A stretch of 7,600 bases of DNA from Bacteroidales bacterium. Lineage in GTDB: Bacteria > Bacteroidota > Bacteroidia > Bacteroidales > VadinHA17. The notes under the pieces were generated by a model. The model saw only the letters and a list, made by a program, of their open reading frames with translations, was not told where the DNA came from and did no database searches. Positions 1 to 6,736 of this stretch are shown in pieces (position 1 is the first letter of the stretch; every line of letters begins with the position of its first letter). The DNA lies in assembly GCA_003518245.1 (NCBI GenBank), contig DOZA01000218.1, positions 1 through 7,600 of the forward strand, in the 5' to 3' direction. A program made the position numbers and the translations under genes.

Positions 1-1064
1 TAGGCTGTTTGTTGTGTTGCCACCGGTCTTTCCCAGGCATAAGATACACTATCTACTTCCCATCCCAAGGGACGCCAGCGGTAAGGGCTTGCAAAGGGTC
101 CTGCATCCACTCCTTTTGTCATATCAAAATCGGTGCCTTCGTAATGATCGCGCCGAAGACTGAACACATCTTCCAGCGATACCTTCTTATCGGGCTTGAT
201 GAACAGCGGATAAGGATCAGCTCCCTCAACAGCCCTGTGATAATCGGGTGACAGCTCAAGCGAAGGGGCACAGCGTCTGAAGATGCTCCATACCCTGGAG
301 GCACAGGCATGCAGGCTTGACGGAGTAGGAGGACAATAAGCAAGGTTAAAACGGAATGGCTCTCCCAAATCAGGGTCGTAGTATCCCTTTTCTATGGCAA
401 AGGATTTAATATCCTTGCAATACATACAGTTTTCCTTATCATCAAAAGGTATCTCACCTATCCTTGAAAGGTTGGCATGGCATGAGATATAGCCATCGGG
501 CACCCTTATGGCAACCCATATGGCTCCTTTCACACCGGGACCCTTACCCGATATTTCCATAAACCAGGCCTCTTCAGGATCGGAAATGGAGAAGGCCTCC
601 ATAGGACCGCTATAACCATATTCCTCCACCAGGTCTATGATTACCTTTATCCCTTCCCTGGCCGTTGTTGCCCTCTGAAGCATCAGTTCCATCAGCTGGC
701 CATATCCCAGTATTCCATCAGGGTTATACAGCTCCCTGCGCCCGCTGGTTGTCGTTTCGCCAATAGCCACCTGATGCTCGTTGACATTCCCCACAATCTT
801 ATATGTATGGGGTACCTGCCTGATCTTATACACATCCCCTCCCCTCTTCCTTATTTCAATAAACATATCATCGTTATGATCCATAGCAGGCAGATAGCGC
901 ATACGGCCAACAAACTCGGCATCGCATGCATAGGTTATCATTACCGAACCATCGGCAGAAGCCCCTTTTGACACAAGCAGGCTGGTGCAATTATCATTTC
1001 GTTCCTGTGCGCTGGTATTGAAAAATATAAGGCACAGACTGACAGCAAAAAAAATCTTTTTCAT
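1..1064 (-). CDS. Secreted C69-family dipeptidase, 3' end cut off by the window edge
   Basis: The 354 visible codons encode the N-terminal part of a peptidase family C69 (PF03577) protein, an Ntn-type dipeptidase. Residues 1-19 (MKKIFFAVSLCLIFFNTSA) form a signal peptide, so the product is exported. Cys26 in NCTSLLVSKGASADGS fits the N-terminal nucleophile exposed after processing. Further family-like stretches are VNEHQVAIGET (about 93-103), EEAWFMEISGKG (about 165-176), WVAIRVPDGYISCHANLSRI, and near the edge WERPVATQQT. Bacteroidota members are usually about 500-550 residues, so roughly a third is missing. The ATG at 1064 is supported by the signal peptide and a purine-rich AAGAAGAAA just upstream. 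By eye its codons are more GC-rich than those of the operon at 1710-6326. It probably releases dipeptide amino acids in the periplasm; the substrate cannot be read from sequence. Confidence 0.9.
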   Translation of the reverse strand, partial: MKKIFFAVSLCLIFFNTSAQERNDNCTSLLVSKGASADGSVMITYACDAEFVGRMRYLPAMDHNDDMFIEIRKRGGDVYKIRQVPHTYKIVGNVNEHQVAIGETTTSGRRELYNPDGILGYGQLMELMLQRATTAREGIKVIIDLVEEYGYSGPMEAFSISDPEEAWFMEISGKGPGVKGAIWVAIRVPDGYISCHANLSRIGEIPFDDKENCMYCKDIKSFAIEKGYYDPDLGEPFRFNLAYCPPTPSSLHACASRVWSIFRRCAPSLELSPDYHRAVEGADPYPLFIKPDKKVSLEDVFSLRRDHYEGTDFDMTKGVDAGPFASPYRWRPLGWEVDSVSYAWERPVATQQTA

Positions 1065-1136
1065 TGGTTTCTTCTTTTTAAAATTACAGATTCCAACAAA
1101 ATACGAAATTAATAAGAAGCATTTTTATAAAATATG

Positions 1137-1454
1137 TTAAAAATAGAGCAGGTAATTCCTCAGCCAGTTCCATATAATCCTTAATGGAAGGGTAATAACA
1201 ATGAACATGGCATACAGCATTGCAATAACTATCATAAGAATAATGTTTATTTCACCACCGGCAAGGTTAGTTTCCCCGGTAATGGTTCCGTCCGACCATT
1301 TGACGTATTCGGTGCTGTTTGCGTCAAAATTAACCAGGGAGCTTATAAATGAAGAACTCACTATCGCAGCTCCCATATCATCAATAGTGGATAATGTGCC
1401 ATCACCATAACTTTTTTCCCGGAAAAGGAAATATGGTCTCCTCAATGTTATCAT
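1137..1454 (-). CDS. Possible small membrane protein of unknown function
   Basis: This 105-residue frame was not recognised as a known family. Residues 1-70 are polar, with a run VKWSDGTITGETNLAGGE; residues about 71-92 (NIILMIVIAMLYAMFIVITLPL) form one strong transmembrane segment, followed by a short basic and aromatic tail RIIWNWLRNYLLYF. It lies 72 bases upstream of the C69 gene on the same strand and could be co-transcribed with it. A stop codon sits in frame 12 bases upstream of the ATG, so the protein cannot be much longer unless the gene is already damaged. Codon choice resembles that of the neighbours, which favours a real gene over chance. The opposite-strand frame at 1201-1410 is shorter and less protein-like. 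It could also be the surviving C-terminus of a longer protein. Confidence 0.45.
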   Translation of the reverse strand: MITLRRPYFLFREKSYGDGTLSTIDDMGAAIVSSSFISSLVNFDANSTEYVKWSDGTITGETNLAGGEINIILMIVIAMLYAMFIVITLPLRIIWNWLRNYLLYF

Positions 1455-1556
1455 ATACAGGATTATTTAAAAGAGCCAGCAAGGACTGATAATCAGCGAT
1501 AAGCTAAGAAAGGATATTGATTTAAAACCGTGACCAGATAGTTAAGAAATATTTTA

Positions 1557-1564
1557 TATCTTTG
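1557..1564 (+). promoter_or_regulatory. Putative Bacteroidota -7 promoter box (TATCTTTG)
   Basis: TATCTTTG matches the Bacteroidota sigma consensus TAnnTTTG exactly. No TTG is present at the usual -33 distance, so the promoter may be weak or need an activator. Transcription would begin near 1570 and run through the structured leader into the operon at 1710. Confidence 0.45.
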
Positions 1565-1632
1565 TTTTAGACGAGATAAAAGCAATAATATTGCTCACCT
1601 GTTTTTTATCATAAGGAAGGCATTGGAAAAAC

Positions 1633-1671
1633 ATGGTGAATCTCTTGTGGAAACCCACATACCTTAATTAA
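1633..1671 (+). CDS. Possible 12-residue leader peptide
   Basis: The frame reads MVNLLWKPTYLN and stops with TAA inside the loop of the terminator hairpin. A purine-rich AAGGAAGG (1613-1620) lies 12 bases before the ATG and sits in the loop of hairpin A, while the ATG is in its 3' arm, so translation could be gated by folding. A ribosome stalled around the Trp-Lys-Pro codons would cover the 5' terminator arm. There is no run of one amino acid to suggest the signal, and a frame this short can arise by chance. Confidence 0.25.
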   Translation: MVNLLWKPTYLN

Positions 1672-1695
1672 GTTTCAGGTATGTGGTTTTTTTTT
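1655..1695 (+). terminator. Intrinsic terminator just upstream of the peptidase gene
   Basis: A perfect 10 bp stem, CCACATACCT (1655-1664) with AGGTATGTGG (1677-1686), a 12-base loop and a run of nine T (1687-1695). It lies on the strand of the operon and ends 14 bases before the ATG at 1710, so it either ends a short RNA or conditionally controls the operon. Confidence 0.85.
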
Positions 1696-1709
1696 AATGT
1701 AGATACTTT

Positions 1710-3200
1710 ATGAAAAAGCTGCTTATATTATTAACTACCCTGATTATAGTATTTTTCGGAACGCTTTTGCTGTTTCCCTCACTTTACTATTCATCTTCAT
1801 TTGGCCAGAAAATCATACTAAGGTTTGAAGGAGACAAAGCGGCACGATTCTATTTTAATCCAAAAAGCGGATCAACAGATACCCTGTACATGAAAGGAGT
1901 AATATATTCAGGGACTCTTGAAGATTTCAACTATGTCATTAAGAAACACCCTGAGATTAAAACCCTTACCATGGCAGAAGTTCCCGGCTCTGTCGATGAT
2001 GAAACAAACCTTGCAGTATCTCTCCTAATCAGGGCTCATGGAATAAATACATACATACCTGAAAATGGATGGGTTGCATCAGGAGGAACAGATATGTTCC
2101 TGGCAGGTTATAAACGTGAACGACATCTTAATACAAGGATAGGTGTCCATTCATGGGGTGGAGAAAAGCTGAAAGCCACCGAATATCCCAGAAACCATGA
2201 GGTACATCGTAAATATCTTAATTACTACAGGGATATTGGAATAAGCAAAGATTTTTACTGGTTTACATTAGAAGCTGCACCTGCTGAAAAGACGCATTGG
2301 TTATCAGTCCAGGAAATAGATAAATTCAATGTTATTACGGAGACTATCTTCGACAAGATGCTCATAAACCAGAAGACATTATCATCAGATGAATACCGGG
2401 GAAGAAAAACCGGTGAAAACCAAAAAGCACAGGCCTTGATTTCCGAATCCTTTAACAATACAGGGCTACTCACATTTAACAATTCATATAAGCAAGAATT
2501 TAATTTCTTCAATGAAGAAGAACAAAAGACATACTGTGCTACCAACATTATCGGATACCGGACCGGGAGCAAATTACCTGACAAATATATTGTTATAGGA
2601 GCTCACTATGACCATTTGGGAGTAATACAAGACAGTATATATAATGGAGCCGACGATAATGCTTCAGGGACTGCTGCATTGATGATGCTTGCAGAATATT
2701 TCTCCGTTTTTCAGCCCCGTCACTCCATTATTTTCGCCGCATTTGATGCAGAAGAAATGGGATTGCACGGATCAAGGTATTTTATTGATAATCCACCGGT
2801 TAAGACCGACAATATAATACTTGACATCAATATGGATATGCTAAGCTATAATCCAAATAATGAGATCTATGTATCAGGAACATATTATTATCCTCAATTC
2901 CGTGACCTTATTGAGGAAATTGAACACGATGATGATTTGGTTGTCCTCTTCGGCCATGATGACCCTAATGACAAAACCATTGATTACTGGATGAATGGAT
3001 CTGATAATGCCCCGTTTTTCCGGAAAGGGGTCCCAAATATCACCTTCAGCGAAGAGGATCATGTTTATTATCACCAGCCAGGTGATGATTACAGGAATAT
3101 GCACCATGTTTTTTATAAGGGTGTGGCAGGTTTCATACTTGATGTAATTAAGGAAGTTGACATGGGAATGCCCCAAACAGAAGAAAGAGATAAACAATAA
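1710..3200 (+). CDS. Envelope protein with a ClpP-like serine protease domain fused to an M28 zinc peptidase
   Basis: This 496-residue protein begins with a hydrophobic signal or anchor (about 4-23), so the rest should lie in the periplasm. Residues about 60-210 resemble ClpP/crotonase-fold periplasmic proteins (COG3904-like): PGS (92-94) at the oxyanion loop, LLIRAHGINTYI, WVASGGTDMFLAG with likely nucleophile Ser124, and GVHSW with His147. The position of the ClpP catalytic Asp appears to be Pro191. Residues about 270-480 are a peptidase M28 domain with all expected zinc and catalytic residues: His299 and Asp301 (AHYDHLG), Asp315 (GADDNASG), Glu348-Glu349 (DAEEMG), Asp376 (NMDML) and His455 (YYHQPGDD). 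It is probably an active aminopeptidase or carboxypeptidase. The start is fixed by the signal sequence. It is first gene of the operon, 25 bases before the next; its role beside three cytoplasmic enzymes is inferred to be substrate release. Confidence 0.88.
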   Translation: MKKLLILLTTLIIVFFGTLLLFPSLYYSSSFGQKIILRFEGDKAARFYFNPKSGSTDTLYMKGVIYSGTLEDFNYVIKKHPEIKTLTMAEVPGSVDDETNLAVSLLIRAHGINTYIPENGWVASGGTDMFLAGYKRERHLNTRIGVHSWGGEKLKATEYPRNHEVHRKYLNYYRDIGISKDFYWFTLEAAPAEKTHWLSVQEIDKFNVITETIFDKMLINQKTLSSDEYRGRKTGENQKAQALISESFNNTGLLTFNNSYKQEFNFFNEEEQKTYCATNIIGYRTGSKLPDKYIVIGAHYDHLGVIQDSIYNGADDNASGTAALMMLAEYFSVFQPRHSIIFAAFDAEEMGLHGSRYFIDNPPVKTDNIILDINMDMLSYNPNNEIYVSGTYYYPQFRDLIEEIEHDDDLVVLFGHDDPNDKTIDYWMNGSDNAPFFRKGVPNITFSEEDHVYYHQPGDDYRNMHHVFYKGVAGFILDVIKEVDMGMPQTEERDKQ

Positions 3201-3225
3201 TTAATTATCTAAAAAATAATGTGTT

Positions 3226-4182
3226 ATGGTATCCATATTAAAAGAAAAAGAGATATTTGATATAGTTGATGGCATAGACGTTGTTGATGCTATTGAAAAA
3301 GGGTTTATAGAATACAGTAAAAAAAGGGTTATTGTTCCACCGGTAGGGGAATTACTTTTTGACAAACCCGTGGGAGAGGCCCATATTAAATATGGGTATA
3401 TTAAAGAGGATGACTATTACTGTATCAAGATTGCTTCAGGCTTCTATGGCAATACAGAACTGGGTATTTCATCAAGCCAGGGAATGATGTTACTCTTCAG
3501 TCAAAAAACAGGTGAACCTGTTGCAATTCTTCTTGAAGGCGGGAATTTAACCAATATCCGTACAGCAGCAGCCGGAGCTGTGGCAGCCAGGCATTTCGCA
3601 CCCTCAAAGGTAAAAGCAACAGGTATATTAGGGGCAGGTATACAGGGCAGGTTGCAGCTCAAATACTTGAAAAACATAATAAATTGCAGCAAGGCCTGGA
3701 TATGGGATATTAATCCACAGGCAGCGATAAAGTACAAGCAGGAACTGGAAGCTGAGTATGATATTGAAATTGCATCTTCCCCAACTGAAGTAGCAAGAAA
3801 CTGTAACCTTATTATCACTACTACACCGGCAAGCTCACCCCTGCTACATAAGGAAGACATCAGGCCCGGTACACATATTACAGCAGTAGGGTCTGATACT
3901 CAAGTCAAACAGGAACTTGACAGTGATATACTGTGTATGGCAGACATTGTTATTTCCGACAGTATAGATCAGTCCCTTACCCGTGGTGAAGTTTACCAGG
4001 CACGTAAAAACAATGCTTTTGACCAAAAAAAGATAATTGAGCTGGGAAAAGCTATAATTGATAAAAAACTTCAGAGATCTAACGACAATCAAATTTCAGT
4101 AGTTGACCTTACAGGGGTTGCTGTGCAGGATATTATGATTGCAACAGCAGTATATAGGAGTCACCTTTCAAACAAGAAATAG
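3226..4182 (+). CDS. Ornithine cyclodeaminase/mu-crystallin-family NAD(P)-dependent enzyme
   Basis: The 318 residues match the full length of the family (PF02423). The dinucleotide fold carries GILGAGIQG (133-141). Residues equivalent to catalytic and carboxylate-binding positions are present: Lys68 (CIKIASGF), Arg112 (NIRTAAAGAVAARHF) and Asp224 (VGSDTQVKQEL). The C-terminus DLTGVAVQDIMIATAVY (294-310) is family-typical. The family includes ornithine cyclodeaminase, archaeal alanine dehydrogenase, ketimine reductases, iminosuccinate reductase BhcD, EutC and SbnB. The GSDT-KQE version here is closer, from memory, to the reductase and EutC/BhcD types than to the GGD-PGK form of true ornithine cyclodeaminases, so I would not call it ornithine cyclodeaminase. 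It sits between the peptidase and an aminotransferase, suggesting reversible chemistry between an imino or 2-oxo acid and an amino acid. Confidence 0.88.
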   Translation: MVSILKEKEIFDIVDGIDVVDAIEKGFIEYSKKRVIVPPVGELLFDKPVGEAHIKYGYIKEDDYYCIKIASGFYGNTELGISSSQGMMLLFSQKTGEPVAILLEGGNLTNIRTAAAGAVAARHFAPSKVKATGILGAGIQGRLQLKYLKNIINCSKAWIWDINPQAAIKYKQELEAEYDIEIASSPTEVARNCNLIITTTPASSPLLHKEDIRPGTHITAVGSDTQVKQELDSDILCMADIVISDSIDQSLTRGEVYQARKNNAFDQKKIIELGKAIIDKKLQRSNDNQISVVDLTGVAVQDIMIATAVYRSHLSNKK

Positions 4183-4192
4183 AAATTTTAAC

Positions 4193-4198
4193 AGGAGG
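4193..4198 (+). promoter_or_regulatory. Strong Shine-Dalgarno site for the aminotransferase
   Basis: AGGAGG lies five bases before the ATG at 4204. Such a full match is uncommon in Bacteroidota, whose genes mostly rely on AT-rich leaders. It fixes the start of the aminotransferase and suggests it is translated strongly relative to its neighbours. Confidence 0.8.
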
Positions 4199-4203
4199 AA
4201 AAA

Positions 4204-5322
4204 ATGAATATTCCATTTTTTGAATTAGAACGGGTACAATCACTTTTTGAGAACACTGTGGATTTCAACCTAACGGAAAGTGGTTTCCATCCATTTACAA
4301 TGAATGAGTTGCTCTCGGAAGTTGAAATAGAAAGCCTTGGCAACCTGGTTCTGGGTTACGGTCAAACCAACGGATCCATACCGCTCAGGATAAAGATAAG
4401 TAAGCTTTATAATAGTTGTGATACAGAAAATGTAATGGTTACAAACGGGTCCTCAGAAGCAAACTTTATTGCCTGCCATACCCTGCTTGAAAAAGGTGAC
4501 GAGGTTATAATGATGATACCTAACTACATGCAGATATGGGGCATTGCAGAAGAAATGGGCTGTATAACAAAAGCATGGCATTTGATAGAGAAAAACGACT
4601 GGGTCCCTGATATGGATGAACTCAGGGAGTTGGTTAGTCCTAAAACCAGGATGATAGCTATATGTAACCCCAATAACCCTACCGGTTACACTCTTACCTC
4701 AGAGGAGATGAAAGAAATTGTTGAAATAGCCGGGAGTGTTGATGCCTGGATCTATTGCGATGAGGTTTACAGGGGAGCAGAACTGAATGGTCAAACCCTT
4801 GAAAGTTTTATCGGAATGTACGACAAGGTTATGGTAAACGGTGGGTTGTCAAAAGCTTATGCACTGTCCGGCCTCAGGATTGGATGGCTTGTTGGCCCGA
4901 AAGAACTGATCGCAGATACCTGGGCCTACCACGATTATACTTCCATTACAGCCGGTATAATAAGCAACTATATTGCCGAGATTGCCTTACAACCTGTAAA
5001 AAGAATGGAAATACTGACCAGAAACAGGAATATGCTGAATGATAACCTGCAAAGTGTAATAAACTGGCTCAATCATTATGGCGATCTGTTTGAGTATGTT
5101 CCTCCAAAAGCAGGAGGAATGATATTTATCAAGTATAACCTGAGAATTAATTCATCTGAGCTGGCCAAATGGCTGAGGCTTGAAAAGAGCGTGTTCATAC
5201 TTGCCGGTGATTGTTTTGGAATGGATAGTTACTTCAGATTAGGCATAGGCCAACAAAAACAATATATTCTTGGTGGACTGGAACGTATTAAAGCAGCCTT
5301 GAAAGAGCGTTTCAATCTGTAA
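4204..5322 (+). CDS. Class I/II PLP-dependent aminotransferase
   Basis: This 372-residue fold-type I enzyme is complete. Lys217 in GGLSKAYALSGLRIGW should carry PLP; Asn158 (NPNNPTG, 155-161), Asp186 and Tyr189 (YCDEVYR) hold the cofactor, and Arg345 (YFRLGIG) should bind the substrate carboxylate. The N-terminus has LTESGFHPFTMNELL (23-37) and LGYGQTNGS (50-58), features I associate with a subgroup that includes capreomycidine synthase-like enzymes and with aminotransferases found beside ornithine cyclodeaminase-family genes. Substrate is unknown: an amino acid and a 2-oxo acid are expected, but a beta-elimination or cyclisation activity is possible in this subgroup. It follows the dehydrogenase by 21 bases and precedes the PLP dehydratase by 2, so the three act as a unit. 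Confidence 0.9.
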   Translation: MNIPFFELERVQSLFENTVDFNLTESGFHPFTMNELLSEVEIESLGNLVLGYGQTNGSIPLRIKISKLYNSCDTENVMVTNGSSEANFIACHTLLEKGDEVIMMIPNYMQIWGIAEEMGCITKAWHLIEKNDWVPDMDELRELVSPKTRMIAICNPNNPTGYTLTSEEMKEIVEIAGSVDAWIYCDEVYRGAELNGQTLESFIGMYDKVMVNGGLSKAYALSGLRIGWLVGPKELIADTWAYHDYTSITAGIISNYIAEIALQPVKRMEILTRNRNMLNDNLQSVINWLNHYGDLFEYVPPKAGGMIFIKYNLRINSSELAKWLRLEKSVFILAGDCFGMDSYFRLGIGQQKQYILGGLERIKAALKERFNL

Positions 5323-5324
5323 AT

Positions 5325-6326
5325 ATGGATTTTATTTATGCAATCATGAAAAATATACCAATTAGTTACAAGGAAATAGAAAAAGTCTACCGGCAGATCA
5401 AACATAATCTATTGCATACTCCATTACAGTATTCTCACAGATTAAGTAAAATTTCAGGGGCAGAAGTATATTTCAAACAGGAATATGCACAGATTTCGGG
5501 TTCATTCAAATTGCGTGGAATTTTAAGTAAGCTATATACCCTTAAACGGGAAGATTTCACCAAACAGTTTGTTGCTGCTTCAACAGGAAACCATGCCGCA
5601 GCATTTGCACATGCCTCAAGGAAATTCGGTTTTAAAGGAATCCTTTTTCTGCCAAATAATACAGGAAAAGCCAAGCTTGAAGCAATTGAACATTATCCCA
5701 TAGAAAAGATATTTTTTGGAAATTCCAGCATGGAAACTGAGAAAAAGGCTACAGAACATGCAAATGAAATTGATGGAGTATTAATACACCCTTATAACGA
5801 TGTGGAAATAATTAAAGGACAAGGCACTATTGGTATTGAGATAAGGCAAGATCTGCCTGACGTTGACTATATCCTTGCTCCTGTGGGAGGCGGGGGGCTT
5901 ATATCCGGCCTGAGTATTTACTTCAGTAATGATGATTCTGTAAATATTATCGGTTGCCAGCCTGAAAATGCTTCCGAGATGTACGATTCAGTAAGATTAA
6001 ACAAAATTGTGGAACCAAGTACAACACCCACAATATCAGACGCAACTGCCGGGGGGATTGAAGACGACGCCCTTACATATCATATTTGCAAAAAATATAT
6101 TGATGGTTTTGAGTTAAGCAGTGAAGAAGAGATAATGAAAGCTATCCCCTTTATTATAAAATATCATCAAACCCTTATAGAACCTTCATCTGCTCTTCCG
6201 GTTGCTGCCTTGCTCAACAGCAACGGCAAGTACAAAGGAAAAAAAGTTGTCCTTGTCTTAACCGGTAAGAAAATAGACATAAACCTGTTAAAGGATATCC
6301 TTGTTAAATACTCAAATTATTATTAG
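5325..6326 (+). CDS. Threonine dehydratase/serine racemase-family PLP enzyme
   Basis: The 333 residues form a fold-type II PLP enzyme without the regulatory ACT domain of biosynthetic IlvA. Lys62 in SGSFKLRG should bind PLP; STGNHAAAFAH (about 86-96) is the substrate and cofactor loop; PVGGGGLISGL (about 188-198) is the phosphate-binding glycine loop. The site that normally reads SGGN (or CGRN in some EutB-type enzymes), which contacts the pyridine nitrogen, is LTGKKID near residue 313. Candidate activities are ammonia-lyase on threonine, serine or 3-hydroxyaspartate, or racemisation; context with an EutC/BhcD-family gene favours the EutB or BhcB type, as inference only. The ATG at 5325 is 2 bases after the previous stop; a second ATG at 5346 (MKNIPISYKEIE) is an equally credible start. 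Last gene of the operon; it converges on the LytTR fragment 16 bases away. Confidence 0.88.
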   Translation: MDFIYAIMKNIPISYKEIEKVYRQIKHNLLHTPLQYSHRLSKISGAEVYFKQEYAQISGSFKLRGILSKLYTLKREDFTKQFVAASTGNHAAAFAHASRKFGFKGILFLPNNTGKAKLEAIEHYPIEKIFFGNSSMETEKKATEHANEIDGVLIHPYNDVEIIKGQGTIGIEIRQDLPDVDYILAPVGGGGLISGLSIYFSNDDSVNIIGCQPENASEMYDSVRLNKIVEPSTTPTISDATAGGIEDDALTYHICKKYIDGFELSSEEEIMKAIPFIIKYHQTLIEPSSALPVAALLNSNGKYKGKKVVLVLTGKKIDINLLKDILVKYSNYY

Positions 6327-6342
6327 GATACCAGGTTGAAGT

Positions 6343-6690
6343 CTACAGGAAATTCTTTTCAACATACTCCTGGAATTTGTCCTTATACTGGTCGCCCACA
6401 GGGATACGCGTATCGCCAAAGACTATACGGTTGCGTTCTATGGTATGTATTGTATCAAGGTTTACTATATATGACCGGTGCACCCTTATAAACCTTTCGG
6501 AGGGCAGTTTTTTCTCCATGATCTTTAATGATGAAAGTGACAGTATAGGCTTCTTCTCATCCCTGAGGTATACCTTTATATAGTCTTTCAGCCCTTCGAT
6601 ATAATGGATCTCACTAAAATTTATTCTCCTGATCTTGTACTCTGATTTAAGGAACAGGAAGCCACCCCTGACCTCGGCATGGAAGCATGC
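6343..6690 (-). pseudogene. LytTR DNA-binding domain without its receiver (truncated response regulator)
   Basis: The open frame of 115 codons carries an almost complete LytTR domain (PF04397): FLFLKSEYKIRRINFSEI, then YIEGLKDYIKVYL, SLSSLKIMEKKLP, FIRVHRSYIVNLDTI and the typical C-terminal RIPVGDQYKDKFQEY. LytTR regulators of this kind normally have a receiver domain of about 120 residues before it. Here the frame closes with TAA (6691-6693) about 14 codons upstream of the first recognisable LytTR residue, and no ATG lies between. The DNA just upstream instead encodes the start of a different, secreted protein in another frame. The 5' part has therefore been lost, probably by deletion. The fragment overlaps no other gene and points toward the operon. 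Confidence 0.8.
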
Positions 6691-6736
6691 TTATAAAAAG
6701 GATTGCTGTAATTATTTTTTTCATCATTTCTTTCAT
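6647..6736 (-). pseudogene. Signal-peptide start of a lost secreted protein, fused out of frame to the LytTR fragment
   Basis: From the ATG at 6736 the frame reads MKEMMKKIITAILFISMLPC and then RGQG before ending after 29 residues. Positions 6-22 look like a genuine Bacteroidota signal peptide ending in a ..CRGQ cleavage region. After that the frame enters the LytTR-coding DNA out of frame and stops (WLPVP). The breakpoint therefore lies near 6665-6675. The mature protein is gone, so its function cannot be known. A -7-like box TACTTTTG sits just upstream, consistent with a once-real gene start. Confidence 0.5.

Larger units (their letters stand above)
1571..1695 (+). ncRNA. Structured leader RNA with alternative hairpins (candidate attenuator, riboswitch or short RNA)
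   Basis: Several pairings can be drawn by hand. Hairpin A: TCACC-TGTTTTT (1595-1606) pairs with AAAAACA-GGTGA (1627-1639, bulged T1634), 12 bp, with AAGGAAGG in its loop. Hairpin B: GATAAAA (1575-1581) pairs with TTTTATC (1604-1610), enclosing a small GCAA/TTGC hairpin; B and A share 1604-1606 and so compete. Hairpin C: TGTGG (1646-1650) pairs with CCACA (1655-1659), which is also the 5' arm of the terminator, so C and the terminator exclude each other. This is the layout expected of a terminator-controlling leader. I do not recognise a known riboswitch class, SRP RNA or 6S RNA in it. It could instead be a free small RNA ending at the terminator. Confidence 0.5.

Noticed and set aside
774..971. 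65-codon plus-strand frame
   Set aside because: It is antisense to the C69 dipeptidase, whose signal peptide, Cys26 motif and continuous homology are convincing.
1201..1410. 69-codon plus-strand frame opposite the possible small membrane protein
   Set aside because: It lies wholly within the longer minus-strand frame, has no clear promoter or domain, and its codon pattern looks like a shadow.
1571..1695. Leader as SRP RNA, 6S RNA or a tRNA-like element
   Set aside because: The GGAAGG in the loop recalled the SRP tetraloop region, but the conserved flanking bases are missing; length and folding do not match 6S RNA, and there are no tRNA arms.
3226..6326. Cassette as a siderophore-type diaminopropionate pathway (SbnA/SbnB)
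   Set aside because: An SbnB-like family member is present, but the PLP lyase has the SFKxRG and glycine-loop pattern of threonine dehydratases, not of the cysteine synthase-like SbnA, and no siderophore synthetase or transporter is in view.
6327..6400. Search for a terminator after the operon
   Set aside because: Only a weak CAGGA/TCCTG pairing without a T-run was found, inside the convergent LytTR fragment; not enough to call.
6377..6583. 68-codon plus-strand frame
   Set aside because: It is the antisense shadow of the clearly recognisable LytTR domain.
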